A stretch of 64,000 nucleotides of DNA from Frankia alni ACN14a (GTDB taxonomy: Bacteria; Actinomycetota; Actinomycetes; Frankiales; Frankiaceae): NCBI RefSeq assembly GCF_000058485.1, contig NC_008278.1:2474962-2538961 (forward strand). Direction: 5' to 3'. Below are positions 17,969 through 26,940 of this stretch, in pieces. Below the pieces are notes generated by a model that saw only the letters and a program-made list of their open reading frames with translations, had not been told where the DNA came from and ran no database searches. How positions within the stretch are numbered: position 1 is the first letter of the stretch; every line of letters starts with the position of its first letter. The translations under genes and the position numbers were made by a program.

Positions 17969-18060
17969 CGGGCATCACCGCAGACGCAGAGGCACGCGGC
18001 GAACAGGAAGATGGGTGCGGCGGAGCTTCTGGCAGATAGCACGCTGGGCTGACTGGGCAT
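17965..18060 (-). CDS. 31-aa upstream ORF overlapping the whiB start
   Basis: A short ORF starting ATG at 18060 with CAGGAGA a few bases upstream, and ending in a TGA that overlaps the whiB ATG. The peptide is Ser/Ala-rich, then hydrophobic, and ends CLCVCGDAR with three cysteines. The same frame is open further upstream, but the ribosome binding site marks this ATG. Leader ORFs are known before whiB7 in mycobacteria, where they control expression; here the arrangement suggests translational coupling or Cys-responsive attenuation (inference). It could also simply be an N-terminal misread of intergenic DNA. Confidence 0.5.
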   Translation of the reverse strand: MPSQPSVLSARSSAAPIFLFAACLCVCGDAR

Positions 18061-18755
18061 ACCGTCTCCTGCTGACGTTGCAAAGGCGGACACATGCTTT
18101 TGCAGACCGCCAAATCCGGCGTAGCGCGACACCCCAGACAGGCAGGTCAACCTTGTTGCGGCGAGAAGCCCCCTGGGGCTCCGGGAGGAATCCGCCGACG
18201 GCGCCATTCGCGTGGCTTACCGGGGGTGGGCTCCGCTCGGAAACGATCCCGTCTCGTCTCGTTAACCGAGGAACGTAGACGTCTCTCGACCGGATAGCAA
18301 GGGTTCCGGAACGCGGACGTCCGGAGTGCTCCCGCGGGCCGTCAGGAGGCGCGCCGGGAGGCCGTACGGGCGATCCGCGGCGACGCGAGCCCACCTGAAC
18401 GATCGTGGCCGGACTGGCGGCCGCGGGCGGGGCGAGGCTGTCCGTCAGGAGAGAGTCGCTGGTGGGCAGCGGAAACGGGCGCCCGGGAGATCGCTGTCCG
18501 GTGGCCGACAGGGAACACGGGAGTCCCCACCGAGAGGACTACGATCGCCCACTCGGCGCCGCGCGCGGCCGCGTTGCGGGCAGATGACGAACGGGGGAAC
18601 CCCGTCCGGGGGGCGCTACCGAGCCGGATTCGGCCGCGAAATGTGCGCAGAACCACATTCGGCGCCTTTGCTGATGCACGGGCCGCTGGTGGGGCCCGGG
18701 TACGCGAAAAGTCCCGGTGGCGTACCACCGGGTGGGGCGGTCGGCGTCGGACCGG
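18061..18755. other. Gene-free region upstream of the whiB leader
   Basis: About 700 bases between the rhodanese stop and the whiB leader ORF. No frame here shows family resemblance. It must contain the whiB promoter on the minus strand, and the lower-GC stretch 18080-18300 is the likeliest site. No clear riboswitch fold was recognised. Confidence 0.35.
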
Positions 18756-19157
18756 TCACCCACCGCCGCGGATCGGCAGGCCCGCGGCGGCCCAGGCGTG
18801 GTATCCGCCGATCACGTCGGTGGCCCGCCGCAGGCCCAGCTGGCGCAGCGCGTCGGCCGCGAGGCTGGAGGTGTAGCCCTCGGAACAGATCACGATGACC
18901 TGCAGGTCGTCACCGGTCGCGATCGGTAGCCGGGCGTCGCTGGTGGGATCGAAGCGCCATTCGAGCACGTTGCGCTCGACGACCACGGCGTCGGGGATCT
19001 CGCCCTCGGCGGCCCGTTGGGCGGCCGGCCGGATGTCGACGAGGACACTGCCCGAGCCCTCGGCCAGTGCCTGCGCCGCCTCGGCGGGTTCGAGGCGGCG
19101 CAGCCGCGAGCGGGCCGCGGCGAGCATCGCGTCGATCCTGCTCCCGCCGGTGGTCAC
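18756..19157 (-). CDS. Rhodanese-like domain protein
   Basis: A 133-aa single-domain rhodanese. It has LVDIRPAAQRAAEGEIPDAV, the active-site loop VICSEGYTSSLAA with the catalytic Cys, and the C-terminal DVIGGYHAWAAAGLP. Such proteins carry sulfane sulfur as a Cys persulfide. The start overlaps the stop of the cysteine dioxygenase gene by four bases, so they form an operon; the pair suggests oxidation of cysteine to sulfinate and disposal or transfer of the released sulfur (inference from linkage). Confidence 0.92.
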   Translation of the reverse strand: MTTGGSRIDAMLAAARSRLRRLEPAEAAQALAEGSGSVLVDIRPAAQRAAEGEIPDAVVVERNVLEWRFDPTSDARLPIATGDDLQVIVICSEGYTSSLAADALRQLGLRRATDVIGGYHAWAAAGLPIRGGG

Positions 19158-19786
19158 CGGGCGGCGCCGACGGCCTCGGCGTCCCGCCCGGCCGGGACTG
19201 CGGATGCCGGGACTGCGGATGCCGGGACTGCCGGCGTCGGCGCGAAGCGCATCGGCAGCTCCGGCGGGGAGTACGCGTGGATGGTCGTGGCGACCACCTG
19301 CCCGCGGTTGGCGACCCGGTGCACGTGCTCCGCGCCGAACCCGACGGACGATCCGGTCAGGTGCTCGCGGACGCGCGTGATCGTCCAGTTCCGGTCGTAC
19401 CGGTCCTCCTCGACGCGGCCTTCGGCGACCGTCATCGCCCCCAGCGCGCCGCCGTGGTCATGCACCTCGGTCTGCTGCCCCGGATACCACCCGATCAACC
19501 ACACCTCGACCGTCGCGGAGAGCAGCAGCCGGGTGTACCAACGACGGTCGGGACGGTGGTGGATCACCGGGCGCCAGATCTCCGGCACGCCGGCGAAGGC
19601 CGCGGTCAGGTCCCGCAGGGTCGCCAGCTCGACGGTGCCCGGCTCGTCGCTGAGGCACTCGGCCGGCAGGAAGGGCGCCGCCCGCAAGGGGGCCGCCCGC
19701 CATGGTGCCGCCCGGAAAGGCGTCGGCAGCGCGGGTCCGGCGTGACGGGCCGGGTCGGCGACGAGCGCCGGGTGCAGAAGAGGCAC
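19154..19786 (-). CDS. Cysteine dioxygenase (cupin)
   Basis: A 210-aa type I cysteine dioxygenase, which oxidises L-cysteine to cysteine sulfinic acid with a mononuclear iron. Iron ligands are two His in VHDHGGALG and a third in HVHRVAN; YTRLLLSATVEVWLIGWYPGQ is the preceding conserved strand region. The N-terminus holds short RAAP repeats (about residues 25-40) and the C-terminus PASAV repeats, neither part of the cupin. It is followed, with a four-base overlap, by a rhodanese gene. Confidence 0.9.
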   Translation of the reverse strand: MPLLHPALVADPARHAGPALPTPFRAAPWRAAPLRAAPFLPAECLSDEPGTVELATLRDLTAAFAGVPEIWRPVIHHRPDRRWYTRLLLSATVEVWLIGWYPGQQTEVHDHGGALGAMTVAEGRVEEDRYDRNWTITRVREHLTGSSVGFGAEHVHRVANRGQVVATTIHAYSPPELPMRFAPTPAVPASAVPASAVPAGRDAEAVGAAR

Positions 19787-20476
19787 GGGGGACTCCCAGG
19801 GCGGTGGAGGCGAACGGTGCCACCGGGTCGGCCGGGAGAACGGCGGCCGGCGGGGGCGGGTATCGCGCGGGCGACCGTCCGCCCCACCGGGGACGCCGCG
19901 AGCCGGGCGGCGGGCGGGGCACGCTCACGGCAACGCGTGGGGGGCGGTCGGCCGGGCCCGGCGCGAGGCGGGACCGGAAGGCGGCGGCGGACGGGGCTGG
20001 GCGCGCACCGATCCGCCGGCGACGACATGGCCAGGCGGTGACGGGACTCGTCAGTCAACCCACCCGGGTGGGAACCCGGCGCGGGAGCGGCCGATCGACC
20101 GCGGACTGCACCGCGGTGCGCTGGGCACCCGCGGAGACGGCGACGACGAGGCGCCTCAGACCCGCCCGGTACACGCCGCGCTGACGGCCCGACCCAGGTC
20201 CGTCACACGGTCGCGGTGCAGGAGAGGACGCAGCACTGCCATGCAGGACACTGTACTTCTGCTGGCGGTCCGCGCTCCACGTTGCGCCCCGTGCAGTGGC
20301 GTGGAGAGGCGGACCCGGGCGCCGGCGGCGGAAGGGACCCGGGCCGCCGCCGAGGGTATTCCCCGCCATCGCCGGGGTGGATATCCTGCACGCCAGAGTG
20401 ATCCCACCTTCGGGTGGCCGCTCTTCGCGAGGGGCCCCGCCTGGGAGCCGCGCGGAGCGAGGAGGAATCACCCGCG
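19787..20476. other. Intergenic region between cysteine dioxygenase and histidine kinase
   Basis: About 690 bases between divergent genes. No gene is supported. An imperfect dyad with CCCCG/CGGGG arms lies at about 20355-20390, followed by the strong GGAGGA ribosome binding site (20461-20466) of the kinase gene. Confidence 0.4.
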
Positions 20477-22243
20477 ATGACCGTTGTGCCCTCCGGTGGA
20501 CGCCCATGGGCGGTGCCGATCGCGAGCGAACCCTCGCCTCTCGACGACCTGCGCACCCGCCTGTCCGCGCAGGTCGACGAGGTGGCCTCCATGCAGTCGC
20601 GGATGCAGGGCCTGCTCGACGCGGTGGTCGACGTCGCCCGCGAACTGAGCCTGCCGGTCACGCTGCGCCGCATCGCGCAGGCCGCCAGCCAGCTCGTCGA
20701 CGCCGAATACGGCGCCCTCGGGGTCATCGGCGAGGCCGGTGAGATCACCGAGCTCATCCACGTCGGTTTCGCCGACGGCGTGCCCGGGACGATCGGCCGG
20801 CTGCCGTTGGGCCGCGGTCTGATCGGGGAGAGTCTGCGCCATCCCCGCCCGCTGCGCGTCGCCGACGTGGCGGGCCATCCGGCCGCCGTCGGCTTCCCGC
20901 CGGGGCATCCGCGCTTCGACACCTTCCTCAACGTCCCGATCATGGTGCGCGGGGAGGCGTTCGGCACCCTGTTCCTCGGGGCCAAGCGGGGCGGCGGCGA
21001 GTTCAGCCGGGAGGACGAGAGCCTGGCCTGCGCCCTGGCCGCCGCGGTCGGCTTCGCGATCGAGAACGCCCGCCTGTACGAGGCGACGCGTCGCCGCCAG
21101 GCCTGGCTGTCCGCCAGCGCGGAGATCACCACGGCGCTGCTGTCGGTGGCCGAACCCGAGGAGGCCCTCGAGCTGGTCGCCCGCCGTGCCCGGCAGGCGA
21201 CCGCCGCGCGCCTCGCGGCGATCCTCGTTCCCGACGCCGCCGGTCTGGTCGTCGGGGTGGTGGACGGGCCGGGGCAGGAGCACCTGCGTGGCCGGGTCTT
21301 CACCGGCAACGAGCGGATGACCGAGGCGATGCGCACCGGGCGGGCCGTGCTCGTCGGCGCCGGCGCGCCCGGCGGCCCGCTGCTCGGCGCGCAGACCCCC
21401 GACGCGGCGGCCACCGTGGGGATGGTCGTGCCGCTCATGGCGGGCGGACGGGCGCTGGGCATCCTCGTCCTCGGCACGAACGGCCCGTTCGAGACCTTCA
21501 GCGGCCTCGACCTGGAGATGGCCGCCGCCTTCGCCGGTCAGGCGGCCCTGTCGCTCGAACTCGCCCGCATCCACCGCGACCGGGAGCGTCTCGCGGTGTT
21601 CGAGGAGCGCGACCGGATCGCCCGCGACCTGCACGACGTCGTGATCCAGCGGCTGTTCGCGACGGGCCTGCAGATGCAGAGCCTCGCCCGCGTCCTGGAC
21701 GGTCCGGCGGCGGGGCGGCTGCACGCCGCCGCCGACGAGCTCGACCACACCATCGCGGACATCCGCCAGACCATCTTCTCGCTGACGGTCGCCGACCTCG
21801 ACGGCGCCGACCTGGGCGCCGAGATCCGATCGATCGCCGCCCAGACCGAGCGCGCGCTCGGCATCAGCCCCACGATCCGGGTGGACGGGCCGATCGACCG
21901 CCGGGTGCCCGCGGCGATCCGCCCGCACATGCTCGCCGCGCTGCGGGAGGCGCTGTCCAACATCGCCCGCCACGCCCGGGCCACCCGCATCGACGTGCTG
22001 CTGCGGGTGACCAGCGTGGACGTCCTCGTCGAGGTCCGCGACGACGGCTGCGGTCCCGGCGGGGCCTCCCGCAGCAGCGGCCTGGCGAACCTGCGCCGCC
22101 GGGCGCAGGACCTGGGCGGCCGGATGGGGTTCGGCCCCGGCGAGAACGGTATCGGCACGACCGTGACCTGGCTGGTCCCGCTCATCACCCCGCCGGGAGT
22201 GCTGCCCGCGTACTCGCCGGCGGACGACGCGGTCGCCCGCTGA
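20477..22243 (+). CDS. GAF-domain sensor histidine kinase (DevS/DosS type)
   Basis: A 588-aa cytoplasmic sensor. Two GAF domains (about residues 50-195 and 215-365) precede a HisKA_3 region with the phospho-acceptor His in RDRIARDLHDVVIQRLF and a HATPase domain with N-box ALREALSNIARHA and G-box DDGCGPGG. This is the DevS/DosS layout, in which the first GAF can hold haem and sense oxygen or NO; haem binding here is not proven. ATG 20477 follows GGAGGA by ten bases. Its partner is probably the convergent NarL-type regulator, whose stop lies in the same palindrome. Confidence 0.92.
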   Translation: MTVVPSGGRPWAVPIASEPSPLDDLRTRLSAQVDEVASMQSRMQGLLDAVVDVARELSLPVTLRRIAQAASQLVDAEYGALGVIGEAGEITELIHVGFADGVPGTIGRLPLGRGLIGESLRHPRPLRVADVAGHPAAVGFPPGHPRFDTFLNVPIMVRGEAFGTLFLGAKRGGGEFSREDESLACALAAAVGFAIENARLYEATRRRQAWLSASAEITTALLSVAEPEEALELVARRARQATAARLAAILVPDAAGLVVGVVDGPGQEHLRGRVFTGNERMTEAMRTGRAVLVGAGAPGGPLLGAQTPDAAATVGMVVPLMAGGRALGILVLGTNGPFETFSGLDLEMAAAFAGQAALSLELARIHRDRERLAVFEERDRIARDLHDVVIQRLFATGLQMQSLARVLDGPAAGRLHAAADELDHTIADIRQTIFSLTVADLDGADLGAEIRSIAAQTERALGISPTIRVDGPIDRRVPAAIRPHMLAALREALSNIARHARATRIDVLLRVTSVDVLVEVRDDGCGPGGASRSSGLANLRRRAQDLGGRMGFGPGENGIGTTVTWLVPLITPPGVLPAYSPADDAVAR

Positions 22244-22266
22244 CGCCCGCCGGCCGGCGGGCGTCA
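22241..22266. terminator. 26-bp perfect palindrome holding both convergent stop codons
   Basis: A perfect palindrome of two 13-base arms whose outer bases are the TGA of the kinase gene and the TGA of the regulator gene on the other strand. It would form a very stable hairpin in both transcripts and so act as a bidirectional terminator. Confidence 0.85.
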
Positions 22267-22959
22267 GGTGTTCAGGCGGGTGGCGAAGACGGCGGCCTGG
22301 GTTCGGCTCTCCAGGCCGAGCTTGGCCAGCATGCTGGACACGTAGTTCTTCACCGTCTTCTCGGCGAGGAACATCCGGCTGGCGATCTGACGGTTCGTGA
22401 GCCCCTCCGCGATCAGTCGCAGAATGCGCCGTTCCTGATCGGTCAGACCGGCGAGCCGCTCGTCCTCGGCCGGCCCCTCCCGCAGCCGCACCAGCACCCG
22501 CGGCGTGACCGCGGGGTCGAGCAGGGACTTGCCCGCGGCCACCTGGCGGACCGCGTCCACCAGGGCCGTGCCCCGGATCTGTTTGAGGACGTAGCCGGCG
22601 GCGCCGGCCATGATCGCGGTGAAGAGCGCCTCCTCGTCGTCGAAGGAGGTGAGGATGAGGCAGGCGATGCCGGGGTCCGCCGAGCGCACCTGGCGGCAGA
22701 CCTCGATGCCGCTGCCGTCCTCCAGGCGCGCGTCGAGCACCGCGACCTTCGGTCGCAGCGCGATGATCTGGCCGAGCGCCTCGTCGGCCCGGCCGGCCTC
22801 GCCGACCACCTCCACGTCGGGCTCCTCGGTGAGGAGATCCCGCAACCCGCGTCGTACTACCTCGTGGTCGTCAAGAAGGAACACCCTGATGATTCCGGTG
22901 GTCGACGGTGGGGACGCGGCGTCACCGACACCGGACCCGACCGCCACTTCGTCTGACAC
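22264..22959 (-). CDS. NarL/DevR-type response regulator
   Basis: A 231-aa LuxR-type response regulator. The receiver domain (about residues 24-140) has the acidic pair DD30-31, phospho-Asp D76 in VAVLDARLEDG and Lys in YVLKQIRG; the HTH (about 165-225) reads LTDQERRILRLIAEGLTNRQ. This is DevR/DosR-like and suits the convergent GAF kinase. GTG 22959 has GGCGGAG upstream; a 68-residue extension to 23163 is unlikely because it is not conserved sequence. Kinase and regulator face each other rather than forming an operon. Confidence 0.9.
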   Translation of the reverse strand: MSDEVAVGSGVGDAASPPSTTGIIRVFLLDDHEVVRRGLRDLLTEEPDVEVVGEAGRADEALGQIIALRPKVAVLDARLEDGSGIEVCRQVRSADPGIACLILTSFDDEEALFTAIMAGAAGYVLKQIRGTALVDAVRQVAAGKSLLDPAVTPRVLVRLREGPAEDERLAGLTDQERRILRLIAEGLTNRQIASRMFLAEKTVKNYVSSMLAKLGLESRTQAAVFATRLNT

Positions 22960-23567
22960 CGTTGACTCCGCCCGACCTCGCTGTCGTAGAAGACCGTCGC
23001 TGTATGTCACGTGCGGCAAGCAGAATATAACGCTCGTGGTCCAACGCCCGGGCTGGCTTGGCGGAACGAACGGGGCGGCGAGCCGCGCCGCGGGCGCCTC
23101 GGCGGGGCCGGGAACACCGTCTGCAGAGCCATCCCGAACGGGGTGGCCCGTTGAGGTCGCCACCGACGTGGAACAGCTAGGTAATCATTTAACTGCTATG
23201 TGTAGTTTCCGTGTGTGATCATGACCTGATTGTCGCGGCGGAAATCCGCGCCACGCCTCCGGCGATTTTCTGGGGCGGGGCGGCGGGCCCCGCGCGCGCG
23301 GTGATCCGTGCCGATGTCCGCGCCGCACCGATCGTTCGCTCCTTGGCGTGCGTCAATCATGTCCGACCTCCCACTAGTTTGCGCCGATATGTCGCCGCTG
23401 TGTCGGAACACACCCCGATGCGGAGCGCATCCGGTCTGTCCGTCAGAATGCGGGTCTCGCCCACGCCGACGGCCTGTTGGCCGGGCCGTCCCCGGGGCCG
23501 GGGGACGCCGGCGCTGCCGAACGGGCGTGCGGACGATGCCGACTTCGCGAGGAAAGGACGTGCGCGC
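22960..23567. other. Intergenic region with a low-GC island
   Basis: About 600 bases between divergent genes. Bases 23175-23230 are far richer in A/T than the surroundings and probably carry a promoter for the plus-strand gene, the regulator gene, or both. No gene is supported; a longer reading of the regulator frame falls here. Confidence 0.4.
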
Positions 23568-24917
23568 GTGCGATGGGGTAGGAGCGACGACCCGGTGCCC
23601 ATGACGGCCGGGGCGAAGATCGCCACGCTGTTGGCCGCCCAGACCGAGAGCTCGCCACTCGAGCCGCCCGCCGGCCGGATCGCCAGCCGGTCGTGGACCG
23701 TGACCGAGACGGTGAACCCCACCGTCTCGGCAACCACCTATCGGGTGTCGGCGACGGTCGCGACGTTCCCGGACGCGGATCCGGCCGTCGGTCCGGACGA
23801 CGCGCACAGCGCGCAGGATGCGCCGACGGCCGTCGCCACGCCGGATCTGACGCTGTCCTACCAGCTGCTCGTTCGCTTCCGTGACGCGCTGAGCGCCGAT
23901 GGCTACACCGTCACCGAGGTCTTCGAGGGATGGCGCACGGTCGCGCTCGACGTGACGCCGACCGCCGCGGCCGTCGCCCCCACCTCCCGTGGCCGCAAGG
24001 CCGCCGCCGAGCCGGTCGCGTCCCACCCGGTCGCCGCCGCGCCGGCCGAGCCCGCGCCGGCCGAGCCGGTCGCCGCGTCGTCGATCGAGCCGGCAGCGGT
24101 CGAGCCGGAGGCTGGCCCGGCGCCAAGCGGAGCCGCGGCCGGCGAGACCGTCCCCGGCGCCGCCGGAACCGAGGTCCCGGTCGGCACCGACGAACTCGTC
24201 GCACCCGATGGATCCACCCCGGCGACCTCGACGGAGACCCGTACCACCGAGGTGCTGCCCTCGGCGCCCACCGCCGAGACGCCCGTCGCCGAGACGCCCG
24301 TCGCCGAGACGCCCACCGCCGAGACGGCCGTTGCCGAGACGGCCGTCGCCGAGACGGCCGCCGATGCCGGTGCCGCCGAGCCCGCCGCCTCGGAGCCGGC
24401 TCAGGTAGCCGAATCCGCCGGCGCGGCGGAGCCTGACGACCGGGCTGCGGCGGCCGACATCGCGAAGGTCGTCGACGAGGCTGTGGCGACCGATGTCGCT
24501 GTGGCGACCGATGGCGCTGTGGCCGTCGACGGGGGCGAGGCTGCCGACGCGGCCGAGTCTGCGGAGAAGGCCGAGTCTGCGGAGAAGGCCGAGGCGGCTG
24601 ATTCCACCGAGAAGGCAGCGCAGAGCGGCGGGGACGACCCGACCGTGGTCGCCGCGGCGGGTCGCAAGGGCCGCAAGCGGCGCGGTGACGCCGAGGCGCC
24701 CCGTTGCGGAGCCCGGCGCGGTCTGCTCCGTCGCCGGCCCGCCGAGGTCGCCACCGCCGCCGCCACTGCTGCGCCCGCCGCCACTGCTGCGCCCACTTCC
24801 GCTGCTGCGCCCGCCACTTCGGGATCGCCGGCGCCCACCGCGGAGATCGCCAGCCCCGCCGACGCCGGGACCGAGGAGGGGACCGCAGGCCAGACTGGCG
24901 ACGACACCGCCTCCTGA
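23568..24917 (+). CDS. Hypothetical protein with small N-terminal domain and long disordered tail
   Basis: A 449-aa protein with no recognised family. Residues 10-125 look folded, with beta-strand-like SWTVTETVNPTVSATTYRV and a helix-strand segment LLVRFRDALSADGYTVTEVF. The rest is Ala/Glu/Pro-rich with short repeats (AETPV, AEKAES, AATAAP), a basic patch GRKGRKRRGD (about residues 367-376) and RRGLLRRR. GTG 23568 follows GAGGAAAGGA, a strong ribosome binding site. Basic patches could bind nucleic acid or membrane (inference). No predicted membrane helix. Confidence 0.65.
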   Translation: MRWGRSDDPVPMTAGAKIATLLAAQTESSPLEPPAGRIASRSWTVTETVNPTVSATTYRVSATVATFPDADPAVGPDDAHSAQDAPTAVATPDLTLSYQLLVRFRDALSADGYTVTEVFEGWRTVALDVTPTAAAVAPTSRGRKAAAEPVASHPVAAAPAEPAPAEPVAASSIEPAAVEPEAGPAPSGAAAGETVPGAAGTEVPVGTDELVAPDGSTPATSTETRTTEVLPSAPTAETPVAETPVAETPTAETAVAETAVAETAADAGAAEPAASEPAQVAESAGAAEPDDRAAAADIAKVVDEAVATDVAVATDGAVAVDGGEAADAAESAEKAESAEKAEAADSTEKAAQSGGDDPTVVAAAGRKGRKRRGDAEAPRCGARRGLLRRRPAEVATAAATAAPAATAAPTSAAAPATSGSPAPTAEIASPADAGTEEGTAGQTGDDTAS

Positions 24918-24966
24918 GCAACCTCCAGCGAACCGCCGCCCGGTCCCGACGGTCCGCGGCGAACCG

Positions 24967-24994
24967 GCCGCCCGGCGAAAGGTCGCCGGGCGGC
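24967..24994 (+). terminator. Hairpin after the disordered hypothetical gene
   Basis: Eleven-base perfect arms (24967-24977 and 24984-24994) around an AAAGGT loop, 50 bases past the stop and just before the convergent MFS gene ends. Confidence 0.75.
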
Positions 24995-25037
24995 GGTCGC
25001 CGGGTGCACCGTCTCCTGGCGCCGTGAACCGGAACGG

Positions 25038-26381
25038 TCAGCCGGCGGGGTCGACCGTGGTGATCGCGGGTGCGGTGGTGCTCTCGGGTGCGGAGGCGGG
25101 GCGCGGGACGCTGGCCGGGGCGGGGCCATGGGCGTCGACGTCGGGCAGGTACAGGCGCCTGAGCAGGGCCGTCAGGCCGGCGAGCAGGCCCGCGCCCGCC
25201 GGCACGAGGTAGCCGAACCGGGCGCCGCCGGCGTCGATCAGCCGGCCGGCCAGCGGGGAGCCCACGGCGAGGCCGCCGACCACCGCCATCGTGAGCCAGG
25301 CGAAGCCCTCGGTGCGGGCGTGCGGCGGGACGATCCGCTCCATCATCGCGTTCGCGTTGATCATTGTGGGGGCCACCGTGGCGCCGGCGAGGACGGCCAG
25401 CGGGATCATCGTGGCCACGCCGACCCCGGCCAGGGGGAGTGCGAGGCCGGCCGTCAGCAGCGCGATCGAGCGCAGCAGCCGGGCCCGCAGCGGGCGGTCG
25501 TGCCTGCGGGCGCCGGTGATCAGACCCGAGATTCCCGACCCGGCCGCGAACATTCCCAGCAGCAGCCCGCCGATGGCCGCCAGCCCCTCCTCGCGGGCGA
25601 AGGCGACCATGGCCACATCTATCCCGCCGAAGCCAATCCCGATCGCGAACACGATCGCGACCAGGGTGCGGGCGTCCGGCCGCCGCATGATCCGCTCCGG
25701 TGGCGCGGCCGACGCCGGCCGGGGCCCCGGGTCGGTGCCGTGCTGCAGCGCAAGCCCCAGGGCGCCGACGCCGAGCAGGACCGCCGAGGCCAGCAGGCCG
25801 GCGGCGGGATCGACGAGGGTGACCAGCGCCGTCACCAGGGTGGGCCCCAGGATGAACACCAGCTCGTCAGTCGCCGCCTCCAGCGCGAGCGCGGCGGGCA
25901 GTAGCGCGCCACCACCCAGCAACGCGCTCCACCGGGCCCGTACGCAGGTCCCGACGGGCGGCAGGCAGCCGCCGGCAACCACCGCGGCAAGAAACCACAG
26001 CGGTCGGGGGGCGCCGGCCCATACGGTCACCAGCAGTGCCGCCGCCCCGAGCAGGTGCCCGGCGAGCCCGGCGAGCAGCACTCTGGCCTGACCGAATCGA
26101 TCCAGGGCGCGGCCTACCCGTGGCACGCACACTGCCTCGCTGAGCGCACCGGCGGCGGCGACCGCCCCGCCCACGGCATAGGAGCCGGACCGGTCCTGGA
26201 CGAACAGCACCGTGCCGAGCGCATGCATCGCGATCGGCAGCCGTCCCACGAACGCCGGCCCGATGAACCGGGCCGCGCCGGGGGTTGCAAGGGTCCGCCG
26301 GTAGACGCTTCCGCCCGCGCCGGGTGCGGGGGCCTCGGCACCGCGGGCGGGGGCAGGGGGCGTCGGGAGCAGGTCGGTCAT
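25038..26381 (-). CDS. MFS transporter
   Basis: A 447-aa major facilitator with about twelve membrane segments. The first half holds RFIGPAFVGRLPIAMHALG and the cytoplasmic loop VGRALDRFGQARVLL, typical of drug-exporter-like MFS proteins in actinobacteria. Both termini are disordered (residues 1-25, 425-447). It stands alone between a terminator hairpin and a large gap. The substrate is not predictable. Confidence 0.88.
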   Translation of the reverse strand: MTDLLPTPPAPARGAEAPAPGAGGSVYRRTLATPGAARFIGPAFVGRLPIAMHALGTVLFVQDRSGSYAVGGAVAAAGALSEAVCVPRVGRALDRFGQARVLLAGLAGHLLGAAALLVTVWAGAPRPLWFLAAVVAGGCLPPVGTCVRARWSALLGGGALLPAALALEAATDELVFILGPTLVTALVTLVDPAAGLLASAVLLGVGALGLALQHGTDPGPRPASAAPPERIMRRPDARTLVAIVFAIGIGFGGIDVAMVAFAREEGLAAIGGLLLGMFAAGSGISGLITGARRHDRPLRARLLRSIALLTAGLALPLAGVGVATMIPLAVLAGATVAPTMINANAMMERIVPPHARTEGFAWLTMAVVGGLAVGSPLAGRLIDAGGARFGYLVPAGAGLLAGLTALLRRLYLPDVDAHGPAPASVPRPASAPESTTAPAITTVDPAG

Positions 26382-26644
26382 CGCCGGTCAAGCGTGCCGC
26401 ACCGCAGCGCCGGATTCCAGCGAAATTTTCCCTGGTCAGGGGCGTTCCATGAGCGCTCGGTTGAAGCCCGTCCACCCGGAGTTCCTCACCGCGGTCGGTC
26501 CTCAGCCTGCAGCGAGCGGTAGGTGTTTCGAGTGGTAGATCAACATCGCCTGTGGCGTCGGGGAATGCCCTGAACGTCGCGGTGGTGGCGAGGCTCGGAT
26601 CTGGGTGGGGATCGTCGCGGGCCCGGGGTGCTCCAGACGCGGGC

Positions 26645-26664
26645 CCCGGTTCCGCGGAACCGGG
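26645..26664. repeat. 20-bp perfect palindrome with GTTCCGCGGAAC core
   Basis: A fully self-complementary 20-mer. The same 12-base core recurs near 35329-35340 and, with one change, near 26761, so it may be a dispersed element or protein-binding site. Confidence 0.45.
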
Positions 26665-26704
26665 CGAGCGTCGGGTCCGGGGCGGGTTGGGGAACATCAT
26701 GATT

Positions 26705-26734
26705 GCTGGGGCTGGGGCTGGGGCTGGGGCTGGG
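26705..26734 (+). repeat. Hexanucleotide tandem repeat (GCTGGG)
   Basis: About five uninterrupted copies of a G-rich hexamer upstream of the HNH gene. Clustered G-runs could form a G-quadruplex on the plus strand. Confidence 0.7.
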
Positions 26735-26940
26735 TGTGGGCTGGAGTCGGTGTGGGGCTGGTTCCGTGGAACCTCGCGGGTGTCGGAGGTGGCTTCGGGT
26801 TCGCGGAGCGTCACCCCTGCCAGCGCCGGCGTGCGGTGGGGTTGTGGTCGGATGGTGTGTGGGTGGGGTCGAAAAAGTGTCGGTGGTGGGTGGGAGCATG
26901 CCGGTGTCCGATGCTTCCCGACACCCCTGGCCCGGTGATC

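Larger units (their letters stand above)
26382..26940. other. Intergenic region with GGGGCT repeats and a 20-bp palindrome
   Basis: About 560 bases before the HNH gene. The HNH frame is open back to 26605 but encodes Gly/Trp-rich nonsense, so I treat it as non-coding. It holds a perfect 20-bp palindrome centred on CCGCGG (26645-26664), five GCTGGG hexamers (about 26705-26734), and a related GTTCCGTGGAAC dyad near 26761. Confidence 0.5.

Noticed and set aside
22960-23210. DosR-box-like operator upstream of the response regulator
   Set aside because: No GGGACT/AGTCCC-type dyad is present; only A/T-rich sequence was seen.
26605-26910. N-terminal extension of the DUF222-HNH protein
   Set aside because: The frame is open, but the translation is Gly/Trp/Arg-rich nonsense over a hexamer repeat.
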